A DNA stretch of 64,000 nucleotides from assembly GCF_000272045.2 (NCBI RefSeq), contig NZ_AJYZ02000019.1, positions 820,262 to 884,261 on the forward strand, in the 5' to 3' direction. Below the pieces are notes generated by a model, which saw nothing but the letters and a program-made list of their open reading frames with translations, did not search any database and was not told where the DNA came from. The position numbers and the translations under genes were made by a program. Within the stretch, counting starts at the first letter, position 1, and each line of letters begins with the position of its first letter. Origin of the DNA: Vibrio crassostreae 9ZC13 (GTDB taxonomy: Bacteria > Pseudomonadota > Gammaproteobacteria > Enterobacterales > Vibrionaceae). Below are positions 7,328-16,623 of the stretch, piece after piece.

Positions 7328-9760
7328 ATGCCAGTATTGAAGAAGCTCTATTTTGTACTTTTACCAACGCTGACATTTGTGCTCCTGATAGCAGGAATCG
7401 TGATGTACAACTTCGCATCAAATCATGCTAAGCACATGTATTTGGACAAGGTGCAATCTGATGTGAACACCGCTTTAGTCGCGGCGGAATACGAGCAGCT
7501 CGGCTTGTCCTTACTAGTTAAAGATATCGGTTCTTCGTTGCAGTTCCTCCGCTACATTCAAAATCCTGGCGACTACACGACTCTATCGCTATTGGAAAAA
7601 CGAGTACTCCGAGTATTAAGCCAGAATCACGTCAATCAATTTGGGCAACGCAATGTTTATATCGTGGACCCTAAGTTCAAATTAACGCTTTCGACTCTCA
7701 GAGCCGATCCTTTCGAGGGGCTAAAGATCCCTGACAAGATTTACGAAAGAGTCTTCGATATATACACCTCGTTAATCAGCAAAAATGAACTCTCCTACGA
7801 AGGCTTCTCTTATATCTCGATCAGTGGAGAGCTCAGATACTCGTATGTTGCAGCAATTGACCCTTACCTCCTTCCTCAAGACAAACGTGCAAGTAACAGT
7901 TTAAATCGCTACATCTTGATTGCTGACGGGCCTCTGATGCAACTCTCTAGCCTGCTAATCAAATACAATGACGATGACAATATTCAGTTCTTAATCGAGC
8001 CATCCTCAGACGCTGCCAACATTGAAAATACCCAATTCGTTATCAAATCAATTGAGCAAACCCAAGATAATATCAATGTGCAGATGACCAGCCGACATCT
8101 CATCGCGCAAGTAAATATTCGAGAAAAAAAGTTCAACCATGAGAAAGCCATCATCGCTAAACAAACCTTGTTAGGTGGCTTTGGTACTCTCTTTACGATC
8201 ATGTTGATCGTACATTTAGTGGTACGTTACCAACTCGTGCGCCCGCTTAAAGACTTACTGCAAGAGATATCGATCGGCGGGCTCAAACTTAGATACTTCA
8301 AACGCTCATCAGGGCAAAGTGAAGTTGATGGTTTAAAGAACGCGTACATAGACTCATTAACAGAGTTGAAGTTCGAAGCCGAATTCGACCAACTCACCAA
8401 GCTAGCTAACCGACGCTCTTTCATCAGACACCTTGATGTACGACTAAAAAGCTCGATGAGCCCACACTGCTATGTGGTTTGTTGGGACATCATCGATTTT
8501 CGTAAAATTAACGATCTCTACGGGGCAAAAGTTGGTGATAATGTACTGATAAGCTTAGCTAAAGCACTGAAAGAGACACTACAAAACCAACAAGCCTCTT
8601 TGGGCTTTAGTTGCAGTGATTACTCTTTAGCCAGACTGGGAGGGAATCAGTTTATCGCGATCTTGGAGATGGGTAAGAACCAAGTGATAAACGAAGAAAT
8701 TGAGAACATCAACAATACGCTGACCGGCACCACCTTCCTTGACTACTATGGGTTTCGATTATCACTCGCAACAGGTGTTTTACCGCTCGACACGCCAAAG
8801 TTCGATGAGATTTGGCACCGATGCATCGATGAAATGTTAGCTAATGCGAAGTCTCATAGTGATGGCGAAAGTCGTATTGTTTATGGCGAAGAGTTGTTAC
8901 ATACCTTGGAACGCCATGACGTTGTAGAGAAAAGACTCTTAGAATGCTGCGAAAGTGACAACTTTGAACTTCGCTTTATGCCTATTTTTAACGCCAAGAC
9001 ACTTCAGATAGATGGCGCAGAGTGCCTGATTCGTTGCCGTGCCTTATTTGATATCGATGCAGGCCCTGAAGAATTTATCCCAGTTGCAGAAAAGAGTAAC
9101 CTTATTGCAAGGCTCGATATGTGGGTCATTAGCACCGCTATCAAAAGCTATAAAGAGCTTTCAGAACTTCATAAGTACAATGGCACTCTGTCGATTAATA
9201 TCTCGGCGATGGAGCTCTACAACCGTAATTTTGCCGACAACATCCGTAAAGTACTCGAACGTTATAAAGTGCCACCTGGCAATATTATTATAGAAATAAC
9301 CGAAACCAGTTATGTGAAAAGTACCAAGCTTACAGTCCAGACAATCGAGAGCCTCAGAAGCTTAGGTTTAAAGGTTTCCCTTGACGATTTTGGTACGGGC
9401 TACACAGCGTTTAACCAACTTCTCCACTACCCTGTGGATGAGCTCAAAATTGATAAGAGCTTTATCGATAACATGGTAGACGACAAGGCCGACCGCAAGA
9501 TGGTCGAATCTATGGTTAACTTAGGCCACTCTTGTGACACGCTAGTCGTCGGAGAAGGTGTTGAGTCGATAGAACAGTATCATTACCTCAGAAAAGCCAA
9601 CTGTGACCTAATACAAGGCTACTTCTTCAGTCAGCCACTCACTTATCTGGAATTCATCGAGTTTGTTCGAAACCATAACCCGCAAGCAATTTTAAACCCG
9701 CAGTCTGTTAGCAGTTCGAGATCTAACGAGCGAATCGTTGCACTCACTCAAAAGCAGTAA
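7328..9760 (+). CDS. MbaA-like membrane GGDEF-EAL protein with degenerate GGDEF
   Basis: An 810-residue protein: membrane segment at 8-28, periplasmic sensor about 30-278, second membrane segment about 280-299, a linker, GGDEF domain about 345-520 and EAL domain about 530-795. The GGDEF signature is changed to GGNQF (438-442), so cyclase activity is doubtful. The EAL motif is ECL (565-567), but the other phosphodiesterase residues are present: N624 (INISAMEL), E656 (IEITET), DDFGTGY at 686-692, K707 (LKIDK), E743 (VGEGVES) and Q763 (IQGYF). A phosphodiesterase controlled by the preceding polyamine-binding protein is the likely role, as with MbaA and NspS in V. cholerae. It starts 3 bases after the upstream stop. 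Confidence 0.88.
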   Translation: MPVLKKLYFVLLPTLTFVLLIAGIVMYNFASNHAKHMYLDKVQSDVNTALVAAEYEQLGLSLLVKDIGSSLQFLRYIQNPGDYTTLSLLEKRVLRVLSQNHVNQFGQRNVYIVDPKFKLTLSTLRADPFEGLKIPDKIYERVFDIYTSLISKNELSYEGFSYISISGELRYSYVAAIDPYLLPQDKRASNSLNRYILIADGPLMQLSSLLIKYNDDDNIQFLIEPSSDAANIENTQFVIKSIEQTQDNINVQMTSRHLIAQVNIREKKFNHEKAIIAKQTLLGGFGTLFTIMLIVHLVVRYQLVRPLKDLLQEISIGGLKLRYFKRSSGQSEVDGLKNAYIDSLTELKFEAEFDQLTKLANRRSFIRHLDVRLKSSMSPHCYVVCWDIIDFRKINDLYGAKVGDNVLISLAKALKETLQNQQASLGFSCSDYSLARLGGNQFIAILEMGKNQVINEEIENINNTLTGTTFLDYYGFRLSLATGVLPLDTPKFDEIWHRCIDEMLANAKSHSDGESRIVYGEELLHTLERHDVVEKRLLECCESDNFELRFMPIFNAKTLQIDGAECLIRCRALFDIDAGPEEFIPVAEKSNLIARLDMWVISTAIKSYKELSELHKYNGTLSINISAMELYNRNFADNIRKVLERYKVPPGNIIIEITETSYVKSTKLTVQTIESLRSLGLKVSLDDFGTGYTAFNQLLHYPVDELKIDKSFIDNMVDDKADRKMVESMVNLGHSCDTLVVGEGVESIEQYHYLRKANCDLIQGYFFSQPLTYLEFIEFVRNHNPQAILNPQSVSSSRSNERIVALTQKQ

Positions 9761-9990
9761 CCTTAAACCTAAACCTAAACCTCAAAGCCTCTCTTCCTAT
9801 TCAAGCGCGGAAAGCCACTATAGCTATAACTAGTAGTAGAACTATCTTCATCAGAGCAGGAGCTCTCTATTGGCTGCACATTGAATGAGGAGGCAAATAA
9901 AGAATGGCAAAAGCCATGATAGTGAAGCGGGAGAATGGTGAGCGTACAGTCAACAAAACCTAATGATCTAACTTATCGCTGATGCGGGGA

Positions 9991-11016
9991 TTAACTCTGC
10001 ATTGTCGTTAGTAGCTCCATCATATCTTTAGAGCTGATGTTCTTCTTATGCCTGACTACAGCGTCAATCATCAATTCTAAATTCCCCGCAGAGATATAAT
10101 CCTTAAGCACGTCATTGAATTTTTCCTGTATCTCATCACTTGTGTACAATTGCTCAGGAATGAAGAATAGAAACTGACTGCCACTACTACGAAACGAGAT
10201 AGTACTTTCCGGTACCTTTGCCGTCAGGGACTTAGCAGCTGAACTCACCACCAAGTCTCCATATTCAAGTCCATACTTTTGGTTTATCTCACTAAGGTTT
10301 CTGATTCTTACAAAGTAAAGGTCGAAATTACCGTTTGTTGGATAGCTGTTCTTAACAAACTGCATGAGCGAGACTCGATTGCGAAAGCCAGTAATGAAGT
10401 CGGTAGAATGAAGTTTTCGTTTGATGGCAAAGTCGACGTAAAAAATCGCTCCTGTCACAAGCAGTAGCAACACCAGAAATACGCTGCTTATCTGATGCAT
10501 CATCACCAACTTGTCGACCATTGTGGTGTTTTCTTCAATAACCGGGCTTTGAAGTCGAAACTTTTCGTTAATAAATTCGACCAGCGTGTTGTAACAAATA
10601 TCAATTTTCTTCTGCAGTGATTCCTTAGGCAAAGCGCCTTGATTCACCAACTTAATTGAGGATTCTAGCGACTTAAATTTCTCAAACTCTCCGGTGAAAT
10701 AAGGTTTGAAGTTGGCAGATTTAATGAAGTTAGAAGATTCGGTACTGTTGATCAGAATATCAAAGCGGCTCCACGTAATATCATAGGCTAACCACAAATC
10801 GTCGTAATTGAGATTATCCGAACGGCTCACCATCAAGAAATTCGCGTATTCCTTTACCAATTGGAAAACAAACCATGTTGCCTCATTTTGGCGATTAGAA
10901 AAGCTCTTGTTGATGTCATTAATTCGAGTAACGCTGTAGATATTGACGGATAGAACAACCACGGCCAAAGACAAAACAACGACTTTGATTGCAGCCATAG
11001 ACAACAGCTTCTTCAT
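9991..11016 (-). CDS. Membrane protein with degenerate GGDEF domain
   Basis: A 341-residue protein: membrane segment 8-28, periplasmic helical sensor about 30-175, second segment 176-195, then a GGDEF-like domain. The domain entry motif DFITGFRNR (206-214) is kept, but the active-site motif is SGSQF (278-282), and the usual metal-binding aspartate region reads VRIRNLSEIN. Catalytic activity as a diguanylate cyclase is therefore unlikely; it may be a signalling or binding domain. It lies 9 bases downstream of a small periplasmic protein gene, and the two are probably co-transcribed. Confidence 0.82.
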   Translation of the reverse strand: MKKLLSMAAIKVVVLSLAVVVLSVNIYSVTRINDINKSFSNRQNEATWFVFQLVKEYANFLMVSRSDNLNYDDLWLAYDITWSRFDILINSTESSNFIKSANFKPYFTGEFEKFKSLESSIKLVNQGALPKESLQKKIDICYNTLVEFINEKFRLQSPVIEENTTMVDKLVMMHQISSVFLVLLLLVTGAIFYVDFAIKRKLHSTDFITGFRNRVSLMQFVKNSYPTNGNFDLYFVRIRNLSEINQKYGLEYGDLVVSSAAKSLTAKVPESTISFRSSGSQFLFFIPEQLYTSDEIQEKFNDVLKDYISAGNLELMIDAVVRHKKNISSKDMMELLTTMQS

Positions 11017-11025
11017 AATTAGCCT

Positions 11026-11481
11026 CTACAGGTGAATATCACGAATCTGCCAAATCATCTTGGCATGGAAATCAGGGGTATTAGTCTCAGGATTCGCAGA
11101 GAGTGGGTAAATCAACCAAAACGGGCCTTTTTCTCTCACAGACATAAACTCACCATTCTTTTTAATCGCAATGATGGGTTCATAGGTATCAAAATCTTCT
11201 TTGGGCACCGCAATTTTATAGTCATTCAATGCTACGAAAGTGACTTGTGATGATATCGGTAGATCCATATTTTCAAGCACCGTTTGTAACGTCACACCAC
11301 TATAAACGGTCAGACCCTCGACCCAAGGCAAGGTGGTAGTAATTTCTTTTTGAGGAAGTGACAGGAGTTGCTCTCTACTAAAACCATGCTTTTGCCCGGA
11401 GTGGTCGAAAACCGTTAACTCTGAGGCTGCAAAAATCGAAAACGAGCAAAGCCAAAGCATCAACAAGAATACAGTTCTCAT
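11026..11481 (-). CDS. Small periplasmic protein with molybdopterin-oxidoreductase-like fold
   Basis: A 151-residue exported protein (signal peptide MRTVFLLMLWLCSFSIFAA). The mature part (LTVFDHSGQKHGFSREQLLSLPQKEITTTLPW, SGVTLQTVLENM, FVALNDYKIAVPKEDFDTYEPIIAIKKNGEFM, GPFWLIYPL) resembles the sulfite-oxidase-type molybdopterin-binding domain, but without a conserved cofactor-binding cysteine that I can see. The start at 11481 is preferred because GGAG lies 6 bases upstream; an ATG four codons earlier is also in frame. It is likely a sensor partner for the adjacent degenerate GGDEF protein. Confidence 0.75.
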   Translation of the reverse strand: MRTVFLLMLWLCSFSIFAASELTVFDHSGQKHGFSREQLLSLPQKEITTTLPWVEGLTVYSGVTLQTVLENMDLPISSQVTFVALNDYKIAVPKEDFDTYEPIIAIKKNGEFMSVREKGPFWLIYPLSANPETNTPDFHAKMIWQIRDIHL

Positions 11482-11943
11482 TCTAAACTCCATTTAAAAA
11501 GGTCACTAATTTGAGTCTAGTATAAATTGACCATTTAACTTGTACCGATACCACTCAGATTGATTGGTATCGCTTTATCCCTAATGCCCCTACACCTCGC
11601 TGTTTTTCAATAACTTCGCCGTTTCTCTGTCTCTTCCATCACCGCTCTCGTTCAGCTCTCCCTACCCGCTTGACGTATTCCTTCTCAACCGTCTAGTAAC
11701 AAAAACTCGTATTTTACTCTGCGTAAGTAAACCAATAAGCCCTATGAATACGTATGAAACAACAAAATTAACAATAAATATGAGTAAGTCAGTAGCGAGA
11801 ATGCTGGTTGCTGCATAACCTTTAATCGAACGTAAGCAGCTTTAAGAGACTTAATAACGAGTTCCAGTCGTTTCTACTTCACCAGTTGATCTCGTGTATT
11901 GATCTTAGAAAGCTTACTCATTTCATAATCAAGGGAATCGAGA
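11482..11943. other. Divergent intergenic region upstream of the oxidase operon
   Basis: About 460 bases between the minus-strand signalling pair and the plus-strand cytochrome operon. A clean FNR box (TTGAT-N4-ATCAA) was looked for because cbb3 operons are often FNR-controlled; only TTGATCTCGTGTATTGATC near 11886-11904 was seen, which does not fit. No ORF or structured RNA was recognised. Confidence 0.45.
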
Positions 11944-12318
11944 ATGAGTTTGAATATAAAAAAATTTAACCCCATGGCGACACTTTCTACCCTAGTAATG
12001 ACGCTGGTCATGTTTCCTGTTTCTGCTGAAGTTAATCAAGAACAATTCGAATTAGGTAAACAAAAAGCTAAAGTGTGTATGACCTGTCATGGCGCTGATG
12101 GCATCTCAACACAAGATCCCTACCCGAACCTTCGCGGTCAAAAAGTGGGTTATCTCATCTCTTCATTGAAAGATTACCAGACTCGAGAAAGAACCAGTGG
12201 CTTAGCGATTCTCATGCAACAACAAGCCGACACGCTCTCAGACCAAGACATCCGTGACATTTCCTATTTCTATTCTGTGCTCGGCAACGAAGCAGGCTCG
12301 CTCAGCGATTCAAATTAA
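11944..12318 (+). CDS. Periplasmic monohaem cytochrome c
   Basis: A 124-residue exported class I cytochrome c. A signal peptide ends near VSA (residue 28); the haem motif is CMTCH (45-49), followed by GADGISTQDPYPNLRGQKVGYL, which is typical of c4/c553-like cytochromes. A candidate axial methionine lies in AILMQQQADTLS. It lies 36 bases upstream of ccoN on the same strand, so it probably belongs to the operon and may deliver electrons to the oxidase. Confidence 0.9.
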   Translation: MSLNIKKFNPMATLSTLVMTLVMFPVSAEVNQEQFELGKQKAKVCMTCHGADGISTQDPYPNLRGQKVGYLISSLKDYQTRERTSGLAILMQQQADTLSDQDIRDISYFYSVLGNEAGSLSDSN

Positions 12319-12354
12319 GTCAGCGATTCAAACCTCTAGGCAAGGAGCCTTGTT

Positions 12355-13779
12355 ATGGAACAAGTGACAACGCAATACAGCATTAAGGTCGTGAAGTACT
12401 TCCTCATTGCATCCTTAGTGTGGGCGATTGTAGGTATGATCATCGGCGTGATTCTCGCCGCGCAATTATATTGGCCAGTCTTAAACTTTGATTCTCAGTA
12501 TTTCCAATTTGGTCGACTGCGTCCGCTACATACCTCTGGAGTAATTTACGGCTTCGTCGTGAATATCTTGATGGGGACGTCTTTGTACATTGCCCAGCGA
12601 ACAGGCCATTGTGACTTGTTCAACAAAAGCCTTTCATGGATGGTATTTTGGGGCTGGCAATTCATCCTGTTACTTGCGGTCATTTCCTTACCCGCAGGCC
12701 ACACTACCTCAAAAGAGTATGCGGAGCTTGAATGGCCAATCGACTTGATGATTGTGTTGGTTTGGGTGCTGTACGCGGTGTTGTTCTTTGGCACCCTTGC
12801 TAAACGAAAGGTCAGCCATATCTTTGTGGCTAACTGGTTCTTTGCTGCATTCATTATCGTCGTTGCAATGATTTTCATCGTGAACAACCTCGCGATGCCT
12901 GTGTTGGCGATGAAGTCCTACTCTGTGTTTGCAGGCGCTCAAGATGCGATTGTTCAATGGTGGTGGGGACATAATGCCGTCGGTTTCTTGCTGACCGCTG
13001 GTGTGATTGGTATGAACTACTATTTCATACCCAAAGCGGCGGATCGACCTATCTACTCGTACCGTTTGTCTGTGATCCATTTCTGGGGCTTGGTCGGCTT
13101 TTACACGTGGGCCGGAACGCACCATTTGGTTTATTCTTCTGTTCCCATCTGGATTCAGAACATCGGCATCGTTATGTCTTTGATCCTGTGGCTCCCTTCT
13201 TGGGCAGGCGCGTTCAATAGCGCAATGACCCTCCTACAAAATAAAGAAAAGCTGAAGTCCGACTACATTCTTTTATTCTTTTTCTCAGCGATTCTTTACT
13301 ACTGCTTGGCAACATTCGAAGGTCCGCTACTCGCTATTCGCTGGTTCAACATGGTGGCACACAACACCGAATGGATCATCGGGCACGTACATTCCGCGGC
13401 TCTCGGATGGGTTGGGATGTCAGGGATAGCGGTTTTTTACTACTTCATTCCACGCTTATGGGGCCAAACCGATCTATGGTCACGACGACTGATTAAATGG
13501 CACTTTTGGCTTGCTCATGCTGGCGTCGCCGTCTATGCAATAGCACTTTGGATCGCAGGCATCGGCGAGGGATATATGTGGCTCGCTCAAAATGAAAATG
13601 GCGAACTGATTTACAGTTTTGTAGAAGCTATGGACTTTAAAGCACCTTGGCTATTCATGCGTTTCTTTGGTGGCGCGCTGTTTGTACTTGGATTGTTCTT
13701 AATGGCTTTCAACTTGTACAAAACGGTTCGTATGCCCGTAACAAATGATGCTAAACACACTGTTAATGAAGGAGCTTAA
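12355..13779 (+). CDS. ccoN: cbb3-type cytochrome c oxidase subunit I (CcoN)
   Basis: A 474-residue, about 12-helix haem-copper oxidase subunit. Expected ligands are present: H59 (LRPLHTSG) and H346 for the low-spin haem, H206 (WWWGHNAVG), H256/H257 (GTHHLVYS) for CuB, H344 (IIGHVHSA) for haem b3, and Y250 in the helix-VII position that carries the cross-linked tyrosine of cbb3 enzymes. Length equals that of characterised CcoN proteins. It starts after AAGGAGCC. The reaction is the reduction of O2 to water coupled to proton pumping. Confidence 0.95.
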   Translation: MEQVTTQYSIKVVKYFLIASLVWAIVGMIIGVILAAQLYWPVLNFDSQYFQFGRLRPLHTSGVIYGFVVNILMGTSLYIAQRTGHCDLFNKSLSWMVFWGWQFILLLAVISLPAGHTTSKEYAELEWPIDLMIVLVWVLYAVLFFGTLAKRKVSHIFVANWFFAAFIIVVAMIFIVNNLAMPVLAMKSYSVFAGAQDAIVQWWWGHNAVGFLLTAGVIGMNYYFIPKAADRPIYSYRLSVIHFWGLVGFYTWAGTHHLVYSSVPIWIQNIGIVMSLILWLPSWAGAFNSAMTLLQNKEKLKSDYILLFFFSAILYYCLATFEGPLLAIRWFNMVAHNTEWIIGHVHSAALGWVGMSGIAVFYYFIPRLWGQTDLWSRRLIKWHFWLAHAGVAVYAIALWIAGIGEGYMWLAQNENGELIYSFVEAMDFKAPWLFMRFFGGALFVLGLFLMAFNLYKTVRMPVTNDAKHTVNEGA

Positions 13780-14394
13780 ATGATGAGTAAAGACTTTACA
13801 CATTCAATCGTCATTTTAATTTTGACCACTGTTGTCGTGGCCTCCTTCTCTTTATTGGTCTGGGTAGTGCCAAGCATTGTCCGTGGCGATGATATTGCCA
13901 AAGGCAGCTTAGCGATGCCTCTCACACCGATTGAGTTAGCAGGCCGAGACATATACATCAGTGAAGGCTGCCATGTTTGTCACACACAAATGGTTCGCCC
14001 TCTAGAGCCAGAAGTGAAGCGTAATGGTCGCCCGAACCAAGAAGCAGACGATATCTATGAGTTTCCTAACTTGTGGGGCTCTAAACGTACTGGTCCTGAC
14101 CTCACTAACTTAGGTAGAAAGTATTCTGACCAATGGCATGCTATTCACTTAATTGACCCTCGAAAAGTCGTACCGACCTCGATCATGCCCTCTTACCCGT
14201 GGCTATTTGAGCAGACTCTGACTGGCGATGATATTAGCGCCAAAATGGAAGTGTTACGTACCTTAGGTGTGCCTTATACCGATCAAGAAATTGGTGATGC
14301 CCGTTTGCAAGTGAGAGGCAAAACCAAAGGTGAAGCTCTGATTCGCTATTTACAAAGCCTGGGTAAAGATACGTCACAGGAGGTATCACAATGA
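13780..14394 (+). CDS. ccoO: cbb3 oxidase monohaem subunit II (CcoO)
   Basis: A 204-residue protein with an N-terminal membrane anchor (SIVILILTTVVVASFSLLVWVV) and one haem c motif, CHVCH (64-68), inside the family motif EGCHVCHTQMVRPL. The distal ligand region reads SIMPSYPWLF. Its ATG immediately follows the ccoN stop, and its own end overlaps the next gene by 4 bases (ATGA). Slightly shorter than some CcoO proteins but complete. Confidence 0.94.
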   Translation: MMSKDFTHSIVILILTTVVVASFSLLVWVVPSIVRGDDIAKGSLAMPLTPIELAGRDIYISEGCHVCHTQMVRPLEPEVKRNGRPNQEADDIYEFPNLWGSKRTGPDLTNLGRKYSDQWHAIHLIDPRKVVPTSIMPSYPWLFEQTLTGDDISAKMEVLRTLGVPYTDQEIGDARLQVRGKTKGEALIRYLQSLGKDTSQEVSQ

Positions 14395-16547
14395 GCACAT
14401 TCTGGAATCTATGGGCGGTACTCTTAACCTTAATATTCTTTGTTCTGATGGTATCTGTTGTCGTTAAATACTGGCATAGCAATCACAAGGCCGATCACGA
14501 CCACACCATTGGCACCTTTGATGGTATTGAAGAGAAAGATGCGCCTCCACCTAAGCTGTTATTTATCAGTTATGCAGTGGCATTTCTTTTGTCTGCGGGT
14601 TATTTGGTGCTCTACCCCGGGCTTGGAGAATGGGAAGGCTTAGTCGATTGGGAACAAAGCGACGATAAGCTCAGTTCACCATCCACCACTCTCAATGAGC
14701 AATTTGCACAAACCAGCGAAACCACGTTAGAGGGATTAGCTGCTGTCCCAGAGATCGTGAACAGCGGTAGGATTCTATTCCAAACTCACTGTGCCGCTTG
14801 TCACCGAGATAATGCACAAGGTCAGAAACACTTCCCTAATCTTATCGACCAAGAATGGTTATACGGCGGCAGTGATGAAGCTGTGATCCATTCGATTGCC
14901 AAAGGGCGAAATGGAGCGATGCCGGGTTGGAGTGAAATCATGCGCCCAGACGAGGTGGCAAAAGTCTCCTACTATCTAGCGTCTCTCAACCAACGTCATA
15001 CCGATGTGCCGGAGATTAAAGTAGAGCTCGGTAAAACCTTGTTCGTCCAATACTGTTCGTCTTGTCATGCCGATGGTGCTGTCGCTAACCCAGCGATTGG
15101 CGTACCTGATCTTTCCGATGATATCTGGCTTCACGGAGGGAGTATTGAAGAGATTCAGCACACCATCAATTACGGTTTGAACAACCTAATGCCTGCGTTT
15201 GATGAGCAGCTCAGTGAGAACGAGATACTCGCGCTTGGGGCTTATATCCGACACGCTGGTGACGTAGAGCAACAACGGCTCGCGAGTTTGAAAGCATCAT
15301 CTGTTGAGCGCGGAGAATATCTCGCTTATGCCGGTGACTGTGTGGCTTGTCATAGTGCAGAAGGTGGCGAACCCTTTGCTGGCGGCCTACCCTTTGTCAC
15401 CCCCTTCGGCACCGTGTATTCAACCAACATAACGCCACACACTACCGAAGGTATTGGGACTTATGACTTCGATGATTTCCGAGCGGCGTTAGTCGCAGGT
15501 AAAGGCAAGAATGGTTACCTGTACCCTGCAATGCCTTACACCTCCTATCAATACCTCACCGACCAAGACATGGTGGATTTATGGGAATACATGCAGTCAA
15601 TCACCGCCGTGCCGCGACGCAATGATGACAACAGCATGATGTTTCCATCCAATATTCGCTTAGGTTTGCTTGGCTGGAACATCGTATTCATGGATACCGA
15701 CCCTATTGATTATGAAGTGCCAGAGGAACTCAAAGGAGAAATTGAGAATGTCGATAAGTGGCAACAAGGCAAATATTGGGTCGCAGGACTTGGTCACTGT
15801 TCGGAGTGCCATACACCTCGAAATATTGCCCAAGCACTGATACCAGAACGTATTTTCCAAGGTAACTTGATCGACGGTTGGAACGCGCCTGATATTACAG
15901 CCAATGAGCTCTATATCGATGGTTGGGATGAAGCAACACTCACAGACTTTTTACACACAGGACATTCAGACAAAGGCACCGCTTTTGCGGGTATGGCTGA
16001 TGTAGTGAAAAACAGCCTAAGCTTGATGACGCGTGAAGATATTGAGTCGATGTCCTATTACCTACTCAGTGGGGACATCAACAACACCATTGCCAGTGAT
16101 GCCGTTCAGTTACAGCCTAAAGGGTTTGATGAAGCTGCGTATGCCAGTGAAATCTACACCACGTATCGTCAAACCTGTGGGGCCTGTCATGGTGACGATG
16201 GTAAAGGTCGCGATCCAATCGCCCCTACTCTGTTGAACAACGGTATTATCATGCACAGCGACCCATTCAATACCATTGCGGTAACGGTGCGCGGCTTGCA
16301 ACCCACCTATCTCGACAAAGACAGAAATTTCATGCCAATGGCAAGTTTTGAGGATGTACTGTCGGATCAACGCTTAGCTGAGTTAATCACGTTTGTGCGT
16401 TTAAACCTTGGCGACAGAAATGAACCGGTCACGGCTGAGCATGTTCGAGAGGTAAGAGAAACACTTGAAGCAGCAGGCTATGCAGGTGGATTACACACCA
16501 CGCCTGAAATGTACGAAAATCGAGATAAGAACATTAACATACGATAG
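14391..16547 (+). CDS. Pentahaem CcoP fusion: CcoP-like dihaem part plus trihaem dehydrogenase-type cytochrome c
   Basis: A 718-residue protein with five CxxCH motifs: 134-138, 222-226, 317-321, 470-474 and 596-600. Residues 1-290 look like CcoP: a first membrane helix (WAVLLTLIFFVLMVSVVVKYW), GTFDGIEEKDAPPPK, a second helix, then two haem domains with WLYGGS and WLHGGS repeats. Residues 300-700 resemble the trihaem cytochrome subunit of alcohol/gluconate/aldehyde dehydrogenases (RGEYLAYAGDCVACHSAEGG, FGTVYSTNITPHT, CSECHTPRN). Normal CcoP has two haems and about 300 residues. The fusion suggests direct electron delivery from a periplasmic dehydrogenase to the oxidase; no dehydrogenase gene is adjacent. 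No ccoQ lies between ccoO and this gene. Confidence 0.9.
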   Translation: MSTFWNLWAVLLTLIFFVLMVSVVVKYWHSNHKADHDHTIGTFDGIEEKDAPPPKLLFISYAVAFLLSAGYLVLYPGLGEWEGLVDWEQSDDKLSSPSTTLNEQFAQTSETTLEGLAAVPEIVNSGRILFQTHCAACHRDNAQGQKHFPNLIDQEWLYGGSDEAVIHSIAKGRNGAMPGWSEIMRPDEVAKVSYYLASLNQRHTDVPEIKVELGKTLFVQYCSSCHADGAVANPAIGVPDLSDDIWLHGGSIEEIQHTINYGLNNLMPAFDEQLSENEILALGAYIRHAGDVEQQRLASLKASSVERGEYLAYAGDCVACHSAEGGEPFAGGLPFVTPFGTVYSTNITPHTTEGIGTYDFDDFRAALVAGKGKNGYLYPAMPYTSYQYLTDQDMVDLWEYMQSITAVPRRNDDNSMMFPSNIRLGLLGWNIVFMDTDPIDYEVPEELKGEIENVDKWQQGKYWVAGLGHCSECHTPRNIAQALIPERIFQGNLIDGWNAPDITANELYIDGWDEATLTDFLHTGHSDKGTAFAGMADVVKNSLSLMTREDIESMSYYLLSGDINNTIASDAVQLQPKGFDEAAYASEIYTTYRQTCGACHGDDGKGRDPIAPTLLNNGIIMHSDPFNTIAVTVRGLQPTYLDKDRNFMPMASFEDVLSDQRLAELITFVRLNLGDRNEPVTAEHVREVRETLEAAGYAGGLHTTPEMYENRDKNINIR

Positions 16548-16623
16548 GCGCTGTAGCTGTGCGTAGCCGATTGGCCCAACAAGCAGCGAACAGCACGTAA
16601 CTTTTATGTTTGCCTAACAAGCC

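Noticed and set aside
11886..11904. Possible FNR box before the oxidase operon
   Set aside because: The half-sites do not have the TTGAT-N4-ATCAA geometry.
12546..13125. Long antisense frames inside ccoN
   Set aside because: The catalytic ccoN frame is intact with all ligands; the antisense frames have no family features or ribosome-binding sites.
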